Shown here: positions 44,629 to 54,205 of the stretch, piece after piece
Layout of the letters: the number at the start of each line of letters is the position of its first letter
How positions within the stretch are numbered: position 1 is the first letter of the stretch
NCBI GenBank assembly: GCA_000783305.1
Contig: JROE01000007.1
Location: 124,001-188,000, forward strand
Reading direction: 5' to 3'
Source of the DNA: Sphingobacteriaceae bacterium DW12
GTDB taxonomy: Bacteria; Bacteroidota; Bacteroidia; Sphingobacteriales; Sphingobacteriaceae
Length of the DNA: 64,000 nucleotides
The notes under the pieces: model-generated
What the model was told of the DNA's origin: nothing
What the model saw: only the letters and a program-made list of their open reading frames with translations
Database searches by the model: none
Translations under genes and position numbers: made by a program

Positions 44629-45630
44629 ATGGCCATTATCTTGGGTATTGAATCCTCTTGTGACGAAACATCTGCATCCATATGTATAGACGGTGAAATT
44701 AGGTCAAATATTATTGCTAGTCAAGCTGTTCATGCAAAATATGGTGGAGTGGTTCCTGAACTTGCATCTCGAGCACACCAACAGAACATCATTCCGACTG
44801 TAGAACAAGCAATACGTGACGCAAAAGTACACAAAAATGAGATAGATGCAGTAGCTTTTACCCGTGGTCCTGGATTATTAGGTGCACTATTGGTTGGAAC
44901 TTCATTTGCAAAATCTTTTGCCCTAGCTCGGGGTATCCCGTTGATAGATGTAAATCATATGCAAGCACATATTTTAGCTCATTTTATTGAAGATCCAAGA
45001 CCTAGTTTTCCTTTCTTATGTCTGACTGTGTCGGGGGGGCATACACAAATTGTATTGGTGAAGGATTATTTTGAAATGGAATTGTTGGGTGAGACGTTGG
45101 ATGACGCTGCTGGTGAAGCTTTCGATAAGACGGCAAAGATCCTTAATCTTCCGTATCCTGGAGGGCCTTTGGTTGATAAATATGCTCAAGAGGGTAATCC
45201 CCAAGCTTTTACACTTCCGGAACCTCAGATTCAGGATTTGAATTTTAGTTTTTCAGGATTGAAAACTGCGATTCTTTATTTAGTGCAGAGACAGGAAAGA
45301 GAAAATCCTAATTTTCTTCAAGAACATCTCCAAGATGTGTGTGCATCGGTGCAGGATCGAATTGTATCCATTCTTCTGAATAAGGTCAAGAAGGCTGCCA
45401 AGCAAACGGGAGTGAAAAGAATTGCTATTGCAGGTGGTGTGTCAGCTAATTCGGGCTTGCGTCGATCATTGGTCGATATGGGTGCTCGATATGGTTGGGA
45501 GGTTTATATCCCCAAGTTTGAGTATTGTACGGATAATGCTGCGATGATTGCCATCGCTGGATACCATAAATATCTGCGTCAAGATTTTGTAGGGCAAGAT
45601 GTGTCTCCACTAGCCCGGATGCACCTATAA
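44629..45630 (+). CDS. tsaD: tRNA N6-adenosine threonylcarbamoyltransferase TsaD
   Basis: Transfers threonylcarbamoyl to A37 of ANN-decoding tRNAs, together with TsaB and TsaE. The ASKHA fold shows GIESSCDETS, ELASRAHQQN, the metal-binding NHMQAH (H110, H114), VSGGHTQ, and GGVSANSGLR. Full length at 333 aa. Divergent from tamB with a very short intergenic gap. No tsaB or tsaE in the window. Confidence 0.97.
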   Translation: MAIILGIESSCDETSASICIDGEIRSNIIASQAVHAKYGGVVPELASRAHQQNIIPTVEQAIRDAKVHKNEIDAVAFTRGPGLLGALLVGTSFAKSFALARGIPLIDVNHMQAHILAHFIEDPRPSFPFLCLTVSGGHTQIVLVKDYFEMELLGETLDDAAGEAFDKTAKILNLPYPGGPLVDKYAQEGNPQAFTLPEPQIQDLNFSFSGLKTAILYLVQRQERENPNFLQEHLQDVCASVQDRIVSILLNKVKKAAKQTGVKRIAIAGGVSANSGLRRSLVDMGARYGWEVYIPKFEYCTDNAAMIAIAGYHKYLRQDFVGQDVSPLARMHL

Positions 45631-45647
45631 ATGGACTTCATTCCTCT

Positions 45648-46496
45648 TTAGAGTGGGGCAGAGTAACCGTAAGCTTCTTTGTCCAATATAAATTTGCCGT
45701 CTTTCTCCCTTAGATATTGCAAGACGTAACCCTCTGCTCCGAAATCAGCAGTTACAAGTTCGATATTCTCTCCATTGGAGAAGACATTCAAGATTTGGAA
45801 GTAATCCATATCGAACTCCCCTCCATCATCCACACGCCAAGTGCTAATTTCGTCATATTTTGCAGGAAACTCTTTCGTGATGATTTTCCCTGGAGATCGA
45901 TAGATTAATACAGCTAGGGCTGTGCTGTCCTTCACTTCAAATTCTACCAAGGTGATTGTTCCTTGATTAGTCAGCTGAGCGAGGTTTTTGTGTTTTTTGA
46001 TTTTTCTGTCTTTTTCTTCTGAAAGTTGTTGAATGTGATCTGGGATATTGTCACTGGAATGGGGTGGATTGATAGCCAGTGTTTTATGGTTGTTTAAAAA
46101 TGCGCGATTGACCAAGGTAGCTGCTATAGCTTCAGTTGGCGCTGTAGGGACGGCAATTTGATATAGATAACCCTTGCTGTTTTTGAAATTTTCTGCTGTC
46201 TGTCTCCCATTATCTTGCTCATTTGCTTGTTGAAGGCGCAGATAGCTTATGTCCTGTTCGCCACCGTCAGCGTGGATGAGATAGGTGTAATCTTGTGGAG
46301 AGTCTAGTGAATCTTGCTCCAGTGTGAGTACTTGACTACCCTCTGCGTTGATAAATCCAAAGGTTATTAAAGCTGTTGTATCCGCTAAACGATGGGTAAT
46401 AGTATCTGTTGTAGATGCTTGATGTTCTGTTTTTTTGGAGTGTTGTCGGCAGGAAAATAAGCCTAACAACATTAATAGAATTACGAAATACCTCAT
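45648..46496 (-). CDS. Lipoprotein of unknown function
   Basis: 282 aa with a lipoprotein signal (MRYFVILLMLLGLFSC, lipidated Cys16) and a hydrophilic mature part rich in Gln, Thr, Asp and Ser. The C-terminal third has an alternating pattern (VDDGGEFDMDYFQILNVFSN and VLQYLREKDGKF) that resembles a repeated beta-strand module, but no catalytic motif is visible. Convergent with tsaD (17-bp gap) and divergent from tonB. No family recognised. Confidence 0.7.
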   Translation of the reverse strand: MRYFVILLMLLGLFSCRQHSKKTEHQASTTDTITHRLADTTALITFGFINAEGSQVLTLEQDSLDSPQDYTYLIHADGGEQDISYLRLQQANEQDNGRQTAENFKNSKGYLYQIAVPTAPTEAIAATLVNRAFLNNHKTLAINPPHSSDNIPDHIQQLSEEKDRKIKKHKNLAQLTNQGTITLVEFEVKDSTALAVLIYRSPGKIITKEFPAKYDEISTWRVDDGGEFDMDYFQILNVFSNGENIELVTADFGAEGYVLQYLREKDGKFILDKEAYGYSAPL

Positions 46497-46707
46497 TCGT
46501 TTATGATATCCTTAGTTTTTGAATAACAGCTGCAGTCATGATAAGTTATGACAATAAAGTAGCTGTCTTTAATTTTTTTAAAACTAGTATTTTTTATTGA
46601 AAGAACCTTGATAATAGCAATCGATAGCATGTTAAATTAATTTTATGGAAATGCTTTGTGTTTTACATCACAGAAGAAAAAGGTTTCACAATTTAAATTC
46701 AAAGCTT

Positions 46708-47586
46708 ATGTTCGGTTCAAAATTAAACATTTACAGACGAGAATGGCTAGAGGTAATTTTCCAAAATAGAAATCAGACCTATGGCGCTTTTGAGCTTCGT
46801 CAATTGTCGACTAGGGCCACAAATTATGGTCTTGCCATTGTTTCGACGGTAGTATTGGCGTTGAGCATTGGCAAATTCGCCTATGATCGTATACCAAAGA
46901 CGGAGTATATCGTGCAGCCTCAACAAATTACAGAGGTGACGATGGATGAATTGATTGAAAAGATTCCGGAGGATAAGGCAGAGGATCCACTTCCCGTAGA
47001 AAATAAGCTACAGCAAATCGCGCAGGACGTGCCAGCCTTAGATTTGATTCGTCTTTCACAACCAACTGTAGTTGATGCGAAGAAGGCTATTGAGGATGTG
47101 GCCTCTCAAGACGATTTTAAGGATGATAAAAAAATGCCGGGACGAATGACACTGAAGTCAATTCCTGGTGGGACTACTGTAGCAAGAGGGGAATTTGGAA
47201 GTAAAAAACGGGATGGAGAGCTTACTGGTGAGAGAATAGGCAGTAAAATGGGAAATGATAATGAGGTGTATAGTATGGGGAGTTTGGAAGTAATGCCTGA
47301 GCCAGTAGGAGGGATGAAAGCATTTATGAAATGGGTAGGGGACAATTATCAGTATCCATCGGGTGCGTTGGAGCAAGGGGTACAGGGGGTGGTAATGGTA
47401 TCTTTTGTCATTGAGAAAGACGGTGCGCTTACTGCAATTAAAATCACGCGTGACCTTGAGTATGGTGCGGGGGAAGCGGCGATTAAATTATTGGAGAAAG
47501 CGCGTAAATGGACACCGGGTATCCAAAATGGACGTCCAGTACGAGTATCTTATTCATTGCCCATTCGATTGAATACAGTCCAATAA
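46708..47586 (+). CDS. tonB: Energy transducer TonB
   Basis: Transmits proton-motive force from ExbB/ExbD to outer-membrane receptors. Starting at ATG 46708, 292 aa: a short cytosolic segment with EVIFQNRNQTYGAFELR, characteristic of Bacteroidota TonB; one membrane helix (about 39-56); a Pro/Asp/Glu-containing periplasmic linker; and the C-terminal TonB domain (about 205-292, VGGMKAFMKWVGDNYQYPSGA and GVVMVSFVIEKDG). The frame is open to 46645, but the extension is basic and without family likeness. ExbB/ExbD are not adjacent. Confidence 0.92.
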   Translation: MFGSKLNIYRREWLEVIFQNRNQTYGAFELRQLSTRATNYGLAIVSTVVLALSIGKFAYDRIPKTEYIVQPQQITEVTMDELIEKIPEDKAEDPLPVENKLQQIAQDVPALDLIRLSQPTVVDAKKAIEDVASQDDFKDDKKMPGRMTLKSIPGGTTVARGEFGSKKRDGELTGERIGSKMGNDNEVYSMGSLEVMPEPVGGMKAFMKWVGDNYQYPSGALEQGVQGVVMVSFVIEKDGALTAIKITRDLEYGAGEAAIKLLEKARKWTPGIQNGRPVRVSYSLPIRLNTVQ

Positions 47587-47617
47587 CGGGTCTGTCCGAT
47601 GGCTACGCATTGCGGAA

Positions 47618-48781
47618 TTAGTGATGGAGAAGTTGTGTAAAGGCTTTGAAATAGTTTTGAACCATTTTATCCCATCCGTAGGTGTCTGTGGTGAAGTTTT
47701 GAAATTTTTCGATAAGTGATTTTCGGCTTATTTGGTCGTGATATAGTGCATGGATTTGTTGACTCCAAATTGTGGGTTCTTGTGGCGGTAGAAGGATGCC
47801 ATTCTTGTGATGTTGAATGGCATCTGGGATACCGTCAATAGCAGAAGCTAAGACTACTGTAGCGCATTGATTGGCTTCTAAACAGACCAAGCCAAAACCT
47901 TCCATATCACCTTCTACGGGAATATTAGGCATTATAAAGGCTAGTGAATGGGTTAGCAATATCTGCAATTGCTCTTGGGGCAGTTTGCCTAAATGACGAA
48001 CCCTACGGGCCACATGTTCATTTTGCAGTAATTCCCTGATGTCTCCCTCATCGGAAGGGTAACCGAAGAATAGCATGAGTTGCTCCTTAAGCCTTGTAGG
48101 CAATAGATTGAGGAAGTGATCAAGCGCCCGTTTCTCTTGTCGGAACGGACCGATGATAAGGAGTTTAATGGAAGGGTTTAAATGGGGGATGACGTGTCTG
48201 ATGAACCAAGAAAATCCCTTTCGCTTTACGGGACGACCCAGTGCTATTAGATAGCTGCATTCAGGATGAATGTCGAAATCTTGATAGAGTTGCCGGACTT
48301 GTGTATCGGAGACCAATGGTGTGGGAACAGTATGTACACCATTGGGAATGACCGTTATTTTTTCTTTGGCGATACCTCTTTCTAATGCAGCGGTAGCAGT
48401 GGCTTCACTAACGGCAATCAATAAATCATAATTATTGAACTTAGGAAGTATATATCGTTGAAAGACGTGGTTTGGGAATACGACGTCAAGCCCATGTAGT
48501 GTTACAACCTTTCGAAGATGATTATACTTGTGGTGTAAGAGACAGAATGCCGCCATTAATCCATCATTGTAGTGGATGGCTATGATGTTGGGATGTTGTC
48601 TACACAAGGTGCAAATGCGTCGTTCCAACAACAGGAAGAACTTTAAGATGGATTCTTGCCCTTCGTATACGAGGGAATGGACTTTACAATGTGCCTTCAT
48701 TCCGGTGATGAGTTCGTAACTTTGCTTTTGCATACCTCCGGTGCTTGGTGGATACTTATGACTGACGAACAGGATTTCCAT
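47618..48781 (-). CDS. Glycosyltransferase family 4 protein
   Basis: GT-B fold glycosyltransferase acting at the cytoplasmic face on a surface glycan or glycolipid. Start at ATG 48781 (MEILFVSHKYPPSTGGMQKQ, the classic GT4 N-terminus) gives 387 aa; the open frame to 48862 overlaps the previous gene too far. The C-half contains LIALGRPVKRKGFSWFI and the E-x7-E donor-binding region around EGFGLVCLEANQC. Its first 26 bp overlap the end of the flippase-like gene, so translation is coupled. Donor and acceptor unknown. Confidence 0.88.
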   Translation of the reverse strand: MEILFVSHKYPPSTGGMQKQSYELITGMKAHCKVHSLVYEGQESILKFFLLLERRICTLCRQHPNIIAIHYNDGLMAAFCLLHHKYNHLRKVVTLHGLDVVFPNHVFQRYILPKFNNYDLLIAVSEATATAALERGIAKEKITVIPNGVHTVPTPLVSDTQVRQLYQDFDIHPECSYLIALGRPVKRKGFSWFIRHVIPHLNPSIKLLIIGPFRQEKRALDHFLNLLPTRLKEQLMLFFGYPSDEGDIRELLQNEHVARRVRHLGKLPQEQLQILLTHSLAFIMPNIPVEGDMEGFGLVCLEANQCATVVLASAIDGIPDAIQHHKNGILLPPQEPTIWSQQIHALYHDQISRKSLIEKFQNFTTDTYGWDKMVQNYFKAFTQLLHH

Positions 48782-49742
48782 AGATTTTGTTGAGTTTGAT
48801 GTAGTATATTCCTGAAATCGCAATCCAGACCAATTGTCGTGCACGACGCAGTAGGCTGGCATTGAGCCAGATCGATACAGACGTGATGCCTAGTCCGGTC
48901 AACATGATTTTGTTTCCAAACTCTTCGATGCCTATTTGTGCCGGGACAAAGGCTCCTAAACTTTTGATGAGAACAGCGCCCATATCTATAAATAGCCCTT
49001 GGAATACCGTAATGTGAATCCCTAACAGACGAATAATTAGGTAAAACTCAAGCGAACCAATAAACCAATGTAGGGTAAAGCAAAGAAAGGAATGCCAAAA
49101 TGAACGTTTATTTTCCTTGTAAAACAGGGAGGTCTGTTGAAGGGTGTTGAAGAGTCGTAATCGGAGCCTAGTAATCAAACTCGTCTTTACAATTGATGTA
49201 GTAGTGCTGCTGAAGCGGGTTATAGCGATGAAAAAACCGAATACGAGGAGGAGAAGGAGGAGGGTTGTAAATAGGCAAATGTAGGCCAAAGTTTTGTTGG
49301 TACTTTGAGTCATGTTATGTATCCCGAACCATATCAAAACGGTGATAAGGAGTAACAATTGGGACATGATGGCAATCACTCTGGAAAGAAATACCGATCG
49401 CGAGATGTCTTCTTGACTTAAGGCTGAAGATTTCAGGATATTAATTTTGAATAAATCCCCAGCAATGATATTGGAAGGATTAAACAAGCTGATGGTCTCT
49501 CCAACTTGTCTGACCATGAATAACTTGTGCAACGAAATGTTTCGGGAATTTGGGGGCAGACAATATCTCCATCCCCAAGTGCCCATCAAGTAGGCAAGTG
49601 CAGTGAGTGGAATCAAGACTACAAAATAGAACCCAAAATCTGTCATTGATTGTTGCATGGCTTCAAAATCTGTCTGATAAATGAAAGCGGCAATAAAAAC
49701 GGCAACCGTGATGAAGGTGATTAATTTTAAAGCTTTCATCAT
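48756..49742 (-). CDS. Flippase-like membrane protein (UPF0104 / LPG synthase TM domain)
   Basis: A 328-aa integral membrane protein with about eight hydrophobic helices. It resembles the transmembrane domain of lysylphosphatidylglycerol synthase, which flips aminoacylated lipids, but the synthase domain is absent. Conserved blocks NPSNIIAGDLFKI and VFLSRVIAIMSQ are recognisable. Between two glycosyltransferase genes on the same strand, so probably a lipid-linked-glycan exporter of the same pathway. That role is inferred. Confidence 0.8.
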   Translation of the reverse strand: MMKALKLITFITVAVFIAAFIYQTDFEAMQQSMTDFGFYFVVLIPLTALAYLMGTWGWRYCLPPNSRNISLHKLFMVRQVGETISLFNPSNIIAGDLFKINILKSSALSQEDISRSVFLSRVIAIMSQLLLLITVLIWFGIHNMTQSTNKTLAYICLFTTLLLLLLVFGFFIAITRFSSTTTSIVKTSLITRLRLRLFNTLQQTSLFYKENKRSFWHSFLCFTLHWFIGSLEFYLIIRLLGIHITVFQGLFIDMGAVLIKSLGAFVPAQIGIEEFGNKIMLTGLGITSVSIWLNASLLRRARQLVWIAISGIYYIKLNKIYGNPVRQS

Positions 49743-49744
49743 GG

Positions 49745-50923
49745 CTATGCAGATTGGTATTTTTTTTCGCTAGGTGTTAATACCCCCGCACTCTCGCTAA
49801 GGTCGTCAAAATAGGTGTTTGCCAGATGTTGCCAATTGTATTGCTTACTGTATTTTAGAGCTGATTTTTTGATTTTTTTTCGCAATCCCTGATTATCTAT
49901 GAGTTGCTGTATACGGAAAACGTATTCGTAGGTATCTTGGGCTTTGCATTTGAACCCGTTAATCTCATCTTGAATAAAATCCGAACTACCACCTTGGTCA
50001 GCCGTGATACAGGGCAGTCCCGAGGCCATGGCCTCGATAACCACATTTCCATATGTCTCCGTAATAGATGGGAAAAGAAATAGAGTTGCTGAAGCATAAA
50101 TTTTGGCGAGCTCTTGATGAGAGCGTTTGCCTAAAAAGTGAGCACCAGACATCTGCTCCATACATGCAGCTTTAGCTGTACCGTCGCCCACGATGATGAA
50201 ATTGCAGTCCAAGGCCAATGCACGGCAATGTTGGTAAATTGCAATCAGTGTTGTGAGATTTTTTTCCCACTCTAATCGGCTTACGAACAGGATGTTGGGT
50301 TTTTTATTTTGGGTAATCTTGCGGATGTATTTGAGGTCCTTTTTTCGAGGTGAAAATAACTGCGTATCAATTCCTCTTTGCCAGAGTGTAAGCCTTTCTG
50401 GGTTAATTCCGATACTGGTCAACTCTTTTTGAATTGTTTTTGAGGGAATATATACTTTCGAGCATTTATTGTAAAAACGAACAGTCTGTTTAATGAATTG
50501 CTTCTTTGTAGGGGTGATAAGAAAGGGCGTTTTCTTGAGGTAGTAATCGATGTAGCTGATAAAATGGGTATGGTAAATGCTTATGGTAGGAATCTCATTT
50601 TTTTTTGCATATTGGAGGGCATAATTTCCCAACATCGAGGGGGTAGCGATATGGATTACATCCGGCTGAAATTCTTTCAATTGTTTTCGAATACTCTTTT
50701 GGGCTATTGCCGGTACGGCTAATGTGTAATTTCTATTAAAGGGGATGTGAAAAGCTGGTATTCTAAGCGATTTGAACGAGTCAAGTTGTTCTGGCCCTGT
50801 TCCGTATATGAAGAAAAATTCAAATCTACTGGTGTCGATTCTGTTGATTAATTGAAACATGGTGCGGGAAGCTCCATCGAAGTCTTCAATCATCATTTCT
50901 GCAAAAAAAGCAACTTTTATCAT
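49745..50923 (-). CDS. Glycosyltransferase family 4 protein
   Basis: A 392-aa GT-B enzyme beginning MIKVAFFAEMMIEDFDGASR, close to mannosyl- or glucosyl-diacylglycerol transferases. The C-half shows ILFVSRLEWEKNLTTLIA and SITETYGNVVIEAMASGLPCITADQGG, the nucleotide-sugar site. It is the first gene of the GT-flippase-GT unit (2-bp gap to the next). A diacylglycerol or polyprenyl acceptor is plausible. The 236-bp gap to the divergent endonuclease-like gene holds no gene. Confidence 0.88.
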   Translation of the reverse strand: MIKVAFFAEMMIEDFDGASRTMFQLINRIDTSRFEFFFIYGTGPEQLDSFKSLRIPAFHIPFNRNYTLAVPAIAQKSIRKQLKEFQPDVIHIATPSMLGNYALQYAKKNEIPTISIYHTHFISYIDYYLKKTPFLITPTKKQFIKQTVRFYNKCSKVYIPSKTIQKELTSIGINPERLTLWQRGIDTQLFSPRKKDLKYIRKITQNKKPNILFVSRLEWEKNLTTLIAIYQHCRALALDCNFIIVGDGTAKAACMEQMSGAHFLGKRSHQELAKIYASATLFLFPSITETYGNVVIEAMASGLPCITADQGGSSDFIQDEINGFKCKAQDTYEYVFRIQQLIDNQGLRKKIKKSALKYSKQYNWQHLANTYFDDLSESAGVLTPSEKKYQSA

Positions 50924-51159
50924 CCTTGATGTTATTTAGCATTTGCCAATGATACATATATCATGTAGCCTCTTCATTAACTCAATATTATAAATATGTT
51001 GGTTTTTCTTTAACAGTATGTAATCGAAATATAAACGCAACGTCTAGAATATAAGCATGTTGACACTTTTTTACGTATTTGGTTCTTAAAATCTTAATTT
51101 AAAATTAGGGTATAGGTTATATGGACTGTCTAATTTTATGAAAACAATGATGAGTAGTT

Positions 51160-52149
51160 ATGTACCTTCACTATCCTAAGTTACCGAAGCGGAGATGGAT
51201 CTTAATTTTGATCCCACTTTCTTTAACATTTGTCGCTTGGAATCTGACGCATACCCTACGACCAGCATCGTCTATGAAACGAACATCCACCTTACCATCA
51301 ACGGTCAATTGGATACCTACGGACGCAAAAGAAGGCGTGATTTCTTTACTAACGTATAATATAGCCGGATTACCAGAGCCCCTCTCCAGTGCCAAGACAC
51401 CGCGAGGTAGTAGTATTAGAACGATAGGTGAAAGATTAAATAGATTTGATGTGGTCAATGTACAAGAGGATTTTAATTATAATGACGAGCTGTATTCAAG
51501 TGGAAATAGTCATCCTTTTCGTACCAAATCTATGGGGAAGGTTCCGTTTGGAGATGGATTGAATACACTTTCTAGATTTCCGATTTCTGAGGTGAGGAGA
51601 GTCAAATGGAGCGATTGTACAGGAGCGGATTGTTTTACACCGAAAGGCTTTAGTTATGCTAAGCTTCAATTGGCGAAAGACGTATGGGTCGATATCTATA
51701 ATGTGCATGCAAATGCACAAGATTCAAAAGAGGCTAGTGCTGCTAGGCGGAAGAATATGAGGCAACTGCTCGAATTTATGGATGTACATTCAAAAGGACA
51801 AGCTGTGATATTAATGGGCGATTTCAATGCCAACTATCGTTTTGAACTTGACAATATTCGTGATTTTGTTGTTAAAGCAGGTGTGCTTGACACTTGGGTG
51901 TATCTCAAGAATAAGGGGCGTATACCACGGGTGGAAACTTCTTTTAAAGCTTTAGAAATGCTGCATGTACATGATAATTGCGAGACAATAGATAAGATAA
52001 TATTTCGCAATAGTGAACACATCCATTTTACACCACAAAGTTATAAAGTTGAGGTTGATGCCTTCAAGGATAGGGTCGGTATCCCGTTGTCTGATCATCT
52101 CGCAGTCGGGGTGACCTTACATTGGGAGTATTGTACTCGGAAAATATGA
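51160..52149 (+). CDS. Endonuclease/exonuclease/phosphatase-fold protein
   Basis: A 329-aa membrane-anchored or exported protein with the DNase I/exonuclease III fold, which cuts phosphodiester bonds in DNA, phospholipids or inositol phosphates. An N-terminal hydrophobic segment (about 12-28, RRWILILIPLSLTFVAW) precedes SLLTYNIAGLPEP, VVNVQEDF (catalytic Glu), GDFNANY (Asp, Asn) and the terminal SDHLAV (Asp, His), so the active site is complete. A sphingomyelinase-like activity is one option. It ends 6 bp from the convergent anti-sigma gene. Confidence 0.82.
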   Translation: MYLHYPKLPKRRWILILIPLSLTFVAWNLTHTLRPASSMKRTSTLPSTVNWIPTDAKEGVISLLTYNIAGLPEPLSSAKTPRGSSIRTIGERLNRFDVVNVQEDFNYNDELYSSGNSHPFRTKSMGKVPFGDGLNTLSRFPISEVRRVKWSDCTGADCFTPKGFSYAKLQLAKDVWVDIYNVHANAQDSKEASAARRKNMRQLLEFMDVHSKGQAVILMGDFNANYRFELDNIRDFVVKAGVLDTWVYLKNKGRIPRVETSFKALEMLHVHDNCETIDKIIFRNSEHIHFTPQSYKVEVDAFKDRVGIPLSDHLAVGVTLHWEYCTRKI

Positions 52150-52155
52150 GCGTGA

Positions 52156-53403
52156 TTAGTTGGACTGAAAATCTATCGTGAATAAGATGATTTCGCTTGG
52201 ATTGTTCATGGTTGCTCGCCATTTTGGCCCATTTTTGATGATTTCGACAGCACGCTGATCTAAAGTAGAGTTATCGCTGCTTTTTACTTTGATATTCACA
52301 GGACTGCCCTCCACATCTATTTTAAAAGATAAGGTTACCGCACCCGTCGCTTTATACACAAACTGTTTGGTTGCTTCTTCCACATAATCGTTGTAGGCAC
52401 TCCAGCCCATTATGGGTTGCGCTTTGCCGAATTTGATTTCTTTCCGTAATGGATTATTGGTTGTTGGAGAATTGTTGCCGATGATCATGCCTTCGGGTTT
52501 TAGTTTGATTCTTCCGTTTGCAAGTATATTGGACGGCACTTGCTGTGTCTGGTAGCCTATTGCCCGAACTTCCACCAATGGATTGGCGGTACTGGATGAT
52601 AACTTGAAATCTCCAGTGGAATCTGTGACAGCGGCATCTTTGGAGTTCTTTACTTTAAGTGTCGCACCGTATAGGGGTTCTCGTGTACTATTGTCTACTA
52701 CTTTACCTGTAATAAGCTTCATTGAAGAGCCATTGGGCGATAATTCCGAAATTTGGTCTGCTTCTCTAAAAGTTGTATTGGCAGCAAGCCTGTTGCTTCG
52801 GTTCTTCCTGATGACAAAATTAGAATCTAAAGAGCTGGCTTGTCGCGGACTTCCCAATGTGATTGGTGAGGGAAGCGCTTTCGTTTTTTCGACATTCGTA
52901 TTTGTCTTAGATCTTGATTTTTTACTGATTTCTTCCTGGATTTTGGGGTAATTTGTCGTCGCATCAGCCAATCGAGAAGTTGAATCGCCACCCATATGAT
53001 TGATGTAGTTCTCCACTGACATGTTAGACTTGGAGTCGGATAGTTCGGGTGTTGTTTCCGCAGCAGAATTATCTTGTGAGGCCAGTTGTTCTTTACTTCT
53101 TGGTGAAAAGATGAAATAAGCCCCAATACCCAGACATAGTATTGTCGTTGCTGCAATCGACCAGGTTTTCCAATTAAAAATGGATACTGTTTTTTGAGGA
53201 TGGACGCGTCTCTCTATACGCTTGCGTATATCCGCAAGCGGTGCCTCTTGGCCTATCACACGTTGCTGCTCCATACCCATGAGAATATCCATTAGCATAG
53301 GATCATGCTCTGCTTTATACTCCAGCTCATACATTTCACGAGCACTAAGCTCGCCCTTGTGATAGCGCCGAATTAAATCAAAATCTATCTTACTCATGTT
53401 CAT
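52156..53403 (-). CDS. Anti-sigma factor with CarboxypepD_reg and TonB-type C-terminal domains
   Basis: A 415-aa single-pass membrane protein. The cytoplasmic N-terminus (about 1-78, starting FDLIRRYHKGELSAREMYEL) is of the anti-sigma type, followed by one helix (81-99), a Ser/Thr/Lys-rich linker, a carboxypeptidase-like regulatory sandwich (about 228-295, TGKVVDNSTREPLYGATLKV) and a C-terminal TonB_C-like domain (about 335-415). It overlaps the end of the ECF sigma gene by 14 bp (8 bp if the second ATG at 53397 is used). It probably holds the sigma factor inactive until an envelope signal arrives. Confidence 0.85.
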   Translation of the reverse strand: MNMSKIDFDLIRRYHKGELSAREMYELEYKAEHDPMLMDILMGMEQQRVIGQEAPLADIRKRIERRVHPQKTVSIFNWKTWSIAATTILCLGIGAYFIFSPRSKEQLASQDNSAAETTPELSDSKSNMSVENYINHMGGDSTSRLADATTNYPKIQEEISKKSRSKTNTNVEKTKALPSPITLGSPRQASSLDSNFVIRKNRSNRLAANTTFREADQISELSPNGSSMKLITGKVVDNSTREPLYGATLKVKNSKDAAVTDSTGDFKLSSSTANPLVEVRAIGYQTQQVPSNILANGRIKLKPEGMIIGNNSPTTNNPLRKEIKFGKAQPIMGWSAYNDYVEEATKQFVYKATGAVTLSFKIDVEGSPVNIKVKSSDNSTLDQRAVEIIKNGPKWRATMNNPSEIILFTIDFQSN

Positions 53404-53968
53404 GGGGCGCCTCCATACAATTTTTCAAGTTCCGTTTCCCATTTTGGATATAGCTCTTAACTTCTTTAAGGCTATAGCCAGTTATATCTGATATTTCGTA
53501 ATAACATTTTTCATTTAAGAAAAAGAGGTCGATACTTTTTTTCTGTTTCTCTGGAAGTTTGTCCAAACATTGTTCCAATACTGTCAGTTTCTGTTCTCTA
53601 TTTTCCACATTAGTGTCTTGATGCATATCGAAGGGAAATTCCACAAATTCGTCAAGAGAAATGTGTTGTTGATGTTTTGAGGCCCTCAAAATCATCAAAC
53701 AATGGTTCCGGGATAGTACATAGAGCCATTTTGCAAAAGATTGGATTTCTTGTTTGTTAACTTTTGTAACAAGCTCTTCGAAAATGTCCATTACAGCATC
53801 TCGACTCCGCTCACTATCTTGAAAATAGCGTAAACATACGTAATAGACCATTTCGGAATGGTCTTGATAGAGTTTGCCTAAATAAGACAGGTCTCCTGTA
53901 TCTCGATAGTTCTTGAGGAGTAACTGCTCATTTGATTCAAAAAGTGTGGATATGCCGCTGCGGTTCAT
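53390..53968 (-). CDS. ECF-type RNA polymerase sigma factor
   Basis: A 192-aa sigma-70 family protein of the extracytoplasmic function class. Region 2 lies around LGKLYQDHSEMVYYVCLRYF (about 30-95) and region 4 around LPEKQKKSIDLFFLNEKCYY to EVKSYIQNGKRNLKNCM (about 130-186), with helix-turn-helix. No region 3. It is the first gene in a pair with the anti-sigma gene, and the pair is divergent from the phosphoesterase gene. The target regulon is not evident; it may include its neighbours. Confidence 0.92.
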   Translation of the reverse strand: MNRSGISTLFESNEQLLLKNYRDTGDLSYLGKLYQDHSEMVYYVCLRYFQDSERSRDAVMDIFEELVTKVNKQEIQSFAKWLYVLSRNHCLMILRASKHQQHISLDEFVEFPFDMHQDTNVENREQKLTVLEQCLDKLPEKQKKSIDLFFLNEKCYYEISDITGYSLKEVKSYIQNGKRNLKNCMEAPHEHE

Positions 53969-54205
53969 CTTCGGGGCTCAAAATAATTCATTTTTCTTGT
54001 TTATGGAAATTTTTATTGTATTCGATAGGTGAACAGCATTTGTTATAATGCCGAACCTTAAGGGACAGGTGATTCAAAATAGTTTCTTTTTTTTATGCAG
54101 AGAAGCTAGGTAAGGAATGGAATAGCATGCAAAATAACATTAAACTGACTTTTTGTATTTATATGGTCAGTATATTTGTTTTATTAGTTTTTGTTTCCTT
54201 TTTAT

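Noticed and set aside
51138..51179. 13-codon frame MKTMMSSYVPSLS overlapping the start of the endonuclease-like gene
   Set aside because: Out of frame with the gene, without sensible composition or terminator logic; probably chance.
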